DNA of 44,793 nt, taken from positions 1 through 44,793 of the forward strand of contig NZ_JAAVVE010000035.1 of the NCBI RefSeq assembly GCF_018449795.1. The letters run 5' to 3'. The stretch comes from Sphingomonas sp. dw_22. Its GTDB lineage: Bacteria; Pseudomonadota; Alphaproteobacteria; Sphingomonadales; Sphingomonadaceae. The notes beneath the pieces are model-generated. The model saw only the letters and a program-made list of their open reading frames with translations, ran no database searches and was not told where the DNA came from. How positions within the stretch are numbered: position 1 is the first letter of the stretch; the number at the start of each line of letters is the position of its first letter. The position numbers and the translations under genes are program-made. Of the stretch, positions 40,921 to 44,793 are shown one piece after another.

Positions 40921-43377
40921 TCAGAGGCCGACGACGCCGCCATCGTTCTTGGTGATGATGGCGATCGCCGAGCGTGGGCGGACGGTGGCGCCGGGCGTTG
41001 CAGTCGTCTGGCTGTCCGGCCAGTGACTGGTGGGCCTGGTCGGGTCGGTCGCGCTTTCGCCCGGATGCTGGATGCCGACGAACAGCGTGCGGCCGTCCGG
41101 CGTGGAGTCGACGCCGGTGATCTCGCACTGGACCGGGCCCACCAGGAAGCGCTTGAGGTTCGCGCCGGGTGCCGCGCCGACGCGGGTCGCCTGGGTGAAG
41201 GTCGCGCCGCCGGTGGCGGTGTTGGTCACGGTGCGCGCGCCGCCGTCGCCGACGGTGCCCGGCATCGCCGCCAGCATCATGCAGTTGGTGACGTCGGTGA
41301 AGGCGCTGTCGTCGGTCTGGAGCCAGGCGATCGGCTTGACCAGGCCGCCCGCATGGGTGGTGCGGGCGAACGACAGGCCGTCCGGGCTCGACAGATCGTT
41401 GTCGGCGGTCAGGCTCGAAAGGTTGACGTTGGTCGCATCGAGATCCGAACCGGCCGCGAACAGATAGATGTCCCAGGTGAAATCCGTCGCCTCGGTCGAT
41501 TTGTCCTTCTCGCCCAGGCGGACGATATGGCCGTTGCGGTTCTCGATATTGGGGTTGGGCAGATCCTGGTAGGAGCGCGGATTGGCCGCGTCCGTGTTGG
41601 CCGGGGTCCGGGTCGAGTTGTTGGTGAGCGTCAGATAGACGTCGCCATTGGCCGGATTGACCGCGGTCCATTCCGGACGGTCCATCTTGGTCGCGCCCAC
41701 CGCGTCCGCCGCCAGGCGGGTGTTGACGAGGATGTCGACCTGGCTGGCGAAGGGATAGGCGGCGTTCGAGCCGTCGAGCGGCGCCGTGCCATAGACCAGC
41801 GGCAGCCACTTGCCGGTGCCGTCGGCATTGAACTTGGCGACATAGAGCGTGCCGGCGTCGAGATATTTGTCGCCGATCGCCAGGCGGTCGGCGGCGGTGG
41901 CATCGGCGTCGACCCAGGCGGTGTTCGAGACGAACTTGTAGAGATACTCGTTCACCGCGTCGTCGCCCATGTAGAAGGCCGGCTTCTTGCCGACGACGAA
42001 CGCGCCCGGCCAGCAGCCCTCATGGCCCAGCCGGCCCAGCGCGGTGCGCTTGCGCGGCGTCGAAGTGGCGCTGTACGGATCGATCTCGACCACCCAGCCG
42101 AACTGGTTCGGCTCGTTGCGGAAGTCGTCGGTGGCCGAGGCGCCGGTCGCGCGCGCGTCCCAGCGGCGGAACAGCGTGTTGGCCGGATCGGCCGGAACCA
42201 CGGTCGACCAGCCGTAATTGCCGGCGGTCCTCACGCCATAGCGGGCGAGGGTGGTTAGATCCTTCGCAGTGCGGGCGGCGTCGTCGCCGCTGCGGCGGAA
42301 ATAGCCGGCCCAGTTTTCCTCGCAGGTGAGGTTGGTGCCCCAGGGCGTGGCGCCGTTCGCGCAGTTGTTGATCGTGCCGCGGCCCTTGGTGCCGTCGGTC
42401 GAGAACGGAGTCTTGAGGAAGTCCGAACCCTTGGCCGGGCCGTTGAAGACCATCGGCGTGCTCGGCGTGATGCGGCGGTTGAACGTGCTGGCCGGGACAT
42501 AGGCCCAGGCGCGGTTCGTCCCTTCCGCATATTCGATGACGCTGACGCCGTGGCAATCGATCTCCTTCTGCGCCTCGCTCTCGGGGCGGACGCCGCCGGT
42601 GTTGGTCGCGCCGGTGGGGTGGAGATATTGCTGGTTGATGTTCTCGTGGTTCTGCACGATCAGGCCGCGCTTCGAGCTGGTCTCGTCGCGCGTGCCGGTG
42701 GCGCTGAGGCCGAACCAGCGCATCGCATCGCCGTGATCGCCGATCCGCTGCCCGAAATCGGTGTCGGTGCCGTCATTCTTGAAGGCGGGCGTGTTGGGCG
42801 AGATCGGATCGCCCAGGCGCGCGCCGATCTGCACGGTGTAGCCGGCGGGCACGGTGACGACGTCGAGCTTGTTCTTGGCGACCGCCGCGAAGCCGAGCGT
42901 CGCCGGATTGACGGTGACGGTGGTGGTGGCGGTGCTGGTGTGGCCGCCATTGTCGGCCGCCGCGAACTGGAAGGTGAGCGTGGTCGCCTGGGCGACGCTG
43001 GGCGCCAGGAAGGTCACCGTGTTGCCCGTGCCGGTGAGCGTCACCGCCGGGGTGCCGATCTGCGTCCAGGCGACCGCGCCGACCGAGCCGTCGTCGCTGG
43101 CGGTGCCCGTCAGCGTGACCATCCGGCCCGAGCTGGTCGTCGCGGCGGCACCGGCGCTGACGGTCGGGGCGGCATCGTCGTTGAAATCGGCATTGCTGTC
43201 GCACGCGGCGAGCACCGAGCCGCCCATCGTCGCGGCGACGATCGCGCTCGATCCGCGCAGCATCGAACGGCGCGAGAAACGCTCGTCGGCGAGCTGGTTG
43301 AGCGTCGGGCCGGTGCTCTGGTTGGTGTCGACGTCGCCATCGGTGTAGCCGAAGTTCGTCTCGATCAGGTTGGTCAT
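40921..43377 (-). CDS. PhoX-family (DUF839) phosphatase with added PKD-like domain, Tat exported
   Basis: An 818-residue protein. The N-terminus has a twin-arginine motif (SRRSML, Arg36-Arg37), a hydrophobic stretch and LAACD with a possible lipid-anchor Cys59. Residues of about 71-157 form an Ig/PKD-like beta domain (SGRMVTLTGTASDDGSVGAVAW). The rest matches the PhoX/DUF839 phosphatase family: LIVQNHEN, TCEENWAGYF, GRLGHEGCWPG, SPDGLSFARTTH and LFVGIQHPG. Such enzymes are calcium/iron-dependent periplasmic or surface alkaline phosphatases. Start ATG at 43377 with AGGGGG upstream. It is monocistronic with its own promoter element and terminator. Confidence 0.88.
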   Translation of the reverse strand: MTNLIETNFGYTDGDVDTNQSTGPTLNQLADERFSRRSMLRGSSAIVAATMGGSVLAACDSNADFNDDAAPTVSAGAAATTSSGRMVTLTGTASDDGSVGAVAWTQIGTPAVTLTGTGNTVTFLAPSVAQATTLTFQFAAADNGGHTSTATTTVTVNPATLGFAAVAKNKLDVVTVPAGYTVQIGARLGDPISPNTPAFKNDGTDTDFGQRIGDHGDAMRWFGLSATGTRDETSSKRGLIVQNHENINQQYLHPTGATNTGGVRPESEAQKEIDCHGVSVIEYAEGTNRAWAYVPASTFNRRITPSTPMVFNGPAKGSDFLKTPFSTDGTKGRGTINNCANGATPWGTNLTCEENWAGYFRRSGDDAARTAKDLTTLARYGVRTAGNYGWSTVVPADPANTLFRRWDARATGASATDDFRNEPNQFGWVVEIDPYSATSTPRKRTALGRLGHEGCWPGAFVVGKKPAFYMGDDAVNEYLYKFVSNTAWVDADATAADRLAIGDKYLDAGTLYVAKFNADGTGKWLPLVYGTAPLDGSNAAYPFASQVDILVNTRLAADAVGATKMDRPEWTAVNPANGDVYLTLTNNSTRTPANTDAANPRSYQDLPNPNIENRNGHIVRLGEKDKSTEATDFTWDIYLFAAGSDLDATNVNLSSLTADNDLSSPDGLSFARTTHAGGLVKPIAWLQTDDSAFTDVTNCMMLAAMPGTVGDGGARTVTNTATGGATFTQATRVGAAPGANLKRFLVGPVQCEITGVDSTPDGRTLFVGIQHPGESATDPTRPTSHWPDSQTTATPGATVRPRSAIAIITKNDGGVVGL

Positions 43378-43477
43378 GATTTCCCCCTGTGGCACCCGAG
43401 TCATCGCGACCCGGTCTGTCATTCCTTGGGAGGGCTGGTTTACGCGGTGATGCCATAGGGGTTTCGGATCGGTGACT

Positions 43478-43485
43478 CTTATAGG
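43478..43485 (-). promoter_or_regulatory. Putative -10 element for the phoX-like gene
   Basis: Reads CCTATAAG on the minus strand, about 100 bases before the start, which leaves a longer leader than for the other genes. Confidence 0.45.
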
Positions 43486-43536
43486 GCGGTCATGTGACGC
43501 TTTGCCCTGTGGCGCGGCTGGGGCTAAGCGGCGGGC

Positions 43537-44091
43537 ATGGACGCGGGAAAGCCCGATACAGCCGAGAACGAGCCCCGGGGGCGGAGCCTGGCAGGCGGAT
43601 TGCGCGCGGCGGCGCGGGGCTGGCTGGAGCGGCGACCGGCATCGCCGGGGGTGCCTTTGGAAGGCGGACGGCGTGTCGCGGTGGCGGTTGCGCTGCTGAT
43701 CGCGGCGGGGCCGCTCGTCACCTTGCTGGGCGCCGATCTGCTGGCGGGGCGCGCTCGATCCGATGCGGCGAGGCTCTCCGCCGGGCTTGCACCGCGCATG
43801 GCGGTGGAGCGTGGCGCGGAGCAGGCTCGGGTGCAGATGGGGGCCGCGATCGCTCGCCCGATGCTGGGGAGCACGTTGGAAGCCGTAGCGCGCGCGCTGC
43901 CGGCCAATGCCGCGGTCGTCCGCGCCGAGCGGATGCGTGACGGAGCGCTGGAGCTGGAGATCGCCACGCCCGATCCCGATCAGCTGCGCCCGGCGTTGCG
44001 CTCGCTGCCGGGGATCGGGATGTTCCGCAACACCGGCCAGCGGCGAGGCGATACCGGCATGGTCGCTTCGTTTCGGGCGGATGCGCGATGA
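43537..44091 (+). CDS. Possible GspL/PilN-like type II secretion membrane protein
   Basis: A 184-residue protein with a basic N-terminal ~45 residues, one membrane helix (about 46-66: VAVAVALLIAAGPLVTLLGA) and a C-terminal alpha/beta domain (LEAVARALPANAAVV then LELEIATPDPDQLRPALRSLPGIGMF) like the periplasmic part of GspL or PilN. The large cytoplasmic actin-like part of a full GspL is missing. It overlaps the GspM-like gene by four bases (ATGA), which supports the type II secretion reading. No gspD-K genes are within the window, so the rest would lie outside. Confidence 0.5.
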   Translation: MDAGKPDTAENEPRGRSLAGGLRAAARGWLERRPASPGVPLEGGRRVAVAVALLIAAGPLVTLLGADLLAGRARSDAARLSAGLAPRMAVERGAEQARVQMGAAIARPMLGSTLEAVARALPANAAVVRAERMRDGALELEIATPDPDQLRPALRSLPGIGMFRNTGQRRGDTGMVASFRADAR

Positions 44092-44549
44092 GGCTGCCGC
44101 CACTTGTTTATGGTGTCGGGGCCGGCCTGGTGCTTGCACTGATCGCGGTGCCGTTCACGGACACGGCGCTGGGGGTGCTTTCGAAGGCACGTGCGGAGCG
44201 CGAGGTACTGGCGGCGGCTGCTCGGGCACCGGTGGGCGATGTGGCGGTGATGGCGCCGGGGTTGGCGATTGGTGCGAGCGATACCGCGGCCGGTCGCGCT
44301 GCGATCATGGCTCGGGTTCAGGCATTGGCCAAAAGCGGCGGCGTGCTGGTGGAGGAGACGAGCGCGGTCGAAGTCGCGCCGGGTCTTGCGGCGCTGCGCA
44401 TCCGCGTGTCGGGGGCGGAGAAGGCCGTCGTCGCGCTGGCCGATGGGCTGGAGCGGGGTCGCCCGCTGGTTCGTTTGCGGAGCTGGCAGCTTGTGCCGAT
44501 CCCCGGCGGGGTGCGGCTGAGCGGAGAGGCGGTGGCGGCGTGGCGGTGA
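44088..44549 (+). CDS. GspM-like type II secretion protein
   Basis: A 153-residue protein with an N-terminal membrane helix (LVYGVGAGLVLALIAVPF), a short coiled segment (SKARAEREVLAAAA) and a ferredoxin-like periplasmic domain (AALRIRVSGAEKAVVALADGLERGRPLVRLRSWQL), the layout of GspM subtype b proteins. GspM and GspL form the inner-membrane platform that couples the secretion ATPase. It is coupled to both neighbours by four-base overlaps. Confidence 0.6.
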   Translation: MRLPPLVYGVGAGLVLALIAVPFTDTALGVLSKARAEREVLAAAARAPVGDVAVMAPGLAIGASDTAAGRAAIMARVQALAKSGGVLVEETSAVEVAPGLAALRIRVSGAEKAVVALADGLERGRPLVRLRSWQLVPIPGGVRLSGEAVAAWR

Positions 44550-44793
44550 CGCGGCCGGACCTGGCCGCGCTAGTCCTGGCCGGCGGCTTGGCGATTGCCT
44601 TCCCCGTCGCCTTGCTTCCCGCATGGCATGGGACGCCGGCGGCCAGGCAGGCGGTGAGGCCGGTCCCGCTCCAGTCAGGGTGCCCCCCCGCGCCCCTGTG
44701 CTGTGACGTTGTTCGGCCCGTGTTCTGGGGTGGGGCCGCCCAAGGGGCGGAGGGGCCGGCCCGTGGGCCGCAGATGCCGGGCACGCTCCGCCC
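44546..44793 (+). CDS. Start of a third secretion-operon gene, truncated
   Basis: A GTG at 44546 overlaps the stop of the GspM-like gene (GTGA). The frame encodes MTRPDLAALVLAGGLAIAF, one membrane helix, then a periplasmic-looking stretch up to about residue 43. Past about 44680 the sequence becomes G/C-rich and loses protein-like composition, as at the other contig end. The position suggests a further type II secretion gene (GspN- or GspC-like), but too little remains to say. Confidence 0.4.
   Translation, partial: MTRPDLAALVLAGGLAIAFPVALLPAWHGTPAARQAVRPVPLQSGCPPAPLCCDVVRPVFWGGAAQGAEGPARGPQMPGTLR
44681..44793. other. Low-quality contig end
   Basis: G/C-rich sequence with short homopolymers where the coding signal of the preceding frame is lost. 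It resembles the damaged 5' end of the window, though less extreme. Confidence 0.5.

Noticed and set aside
43410..43430. Possible PHO box (CTGTCAT) upstream of the phoX-like gene
   Set aside because: Only one half-site is present, with no second copy at the right spacing and in the wrong place relative to the putative -10 element.
7538..43485. Sigma-28 (FliA) or sigma-54 promoters before motility genes
   Set aside because: Neither TAAA-spaced GCCGATAA nor the GG/GC -24/-12 pairs are visible upstream of the flagellar operons; the shared element also precedes non-motility genes.
1..44793. CRISPR arrays, insertion sequences, rRNA genes
   Set aside because: No regularly spaced repeats, transposase frames or rRNA-like sequence were seen; the repeats found are single palindromes or the chemoreceptor duplication.

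Overview
The window reads as a chromosomal piece of a GC-rich, polarly flagellated alphaproteobacterium, most likely a sphingomonad. The evidence is a dense flagellar and chemotaxis locus with alphaproteobacterial signature genes (fliX divergent from flgI, flaF, a cheS/cheT-type che operon), very high GC, and the short palindromic intergenic repeats I associate with sphingomonads. Assignments rest on reading translated sequence and remembered family features; no database search was run. The first ~185 bases and roughly the last 110 are G/C-rich, partly homopolymeric sequence that looks like poor assembly at contig ends.

Region 1 (186-12796) is flagellar assembly. The minus strand carries fliG followed by a truncated fliH, and the plus strand a large FlaEY-like beta-propeller protein followed by flgB. 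Next come a 33-bp inverted repeat and a phage-type ASCH-like gene. A minus operon flgI-flgJ-flgN faces fliX. Another minus operon, flgC-fliE-fliQ-fliR-flhB, encodes rod parts and the export gate. It is divergent from the plus operon fliN-fliO-fliP.

Region 2 (13089-22520) holds a tandem-PilZ protein and one long minus-strand motility operon with overlapping or nearly touching genes: motA, a STAS protein (cheS-like), cheY, cheA, cheW, cheR, cheB, a second cheY, cheD, a small gene with a CheZ/CheT-like DxxxQ motif, motB and a fliL-like gene. As I remember it, the order matches the rhizobial che operon, here enclosed between motA and motB.

Region 3 (22604-30562) has a methyltransferase coupled to a large HAD-fold protein (candidate surface or flagellin modification), flaF, and two chemoreceptor genes. 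The receptors share a nearly identical signalling half and a C-terminal DWTSF pentapeptide likely to tether CheR/CheB.

Region 4 (30685-44793) is more general: an alginate-export-type outer-membrane barrel, a hairpin-rich spacer, a FixL/FixJ-like two-component pair, two overlapping amidohydrolase genes of which the second has lost its metal ligands, a small lipoprotein, a lower-GC alpha/beta hydrolase of likely foreign origin, a Tat-exported PhoX-type phosphatase, and a type II secretion-like L/M pair running into the damaged end.

An element reading CCTATAAT or CCTATAAG (minor variants) lies just upstream of at least eleven transcription units, motility and non-motility alike. It looks like the dominant -10 promoter element here. 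The most interesting leads are the CheT-like gene, this promoter motif, the active/inactive amidohydrolase pair and the HAD-methyltransferase pair beside the motility genes.
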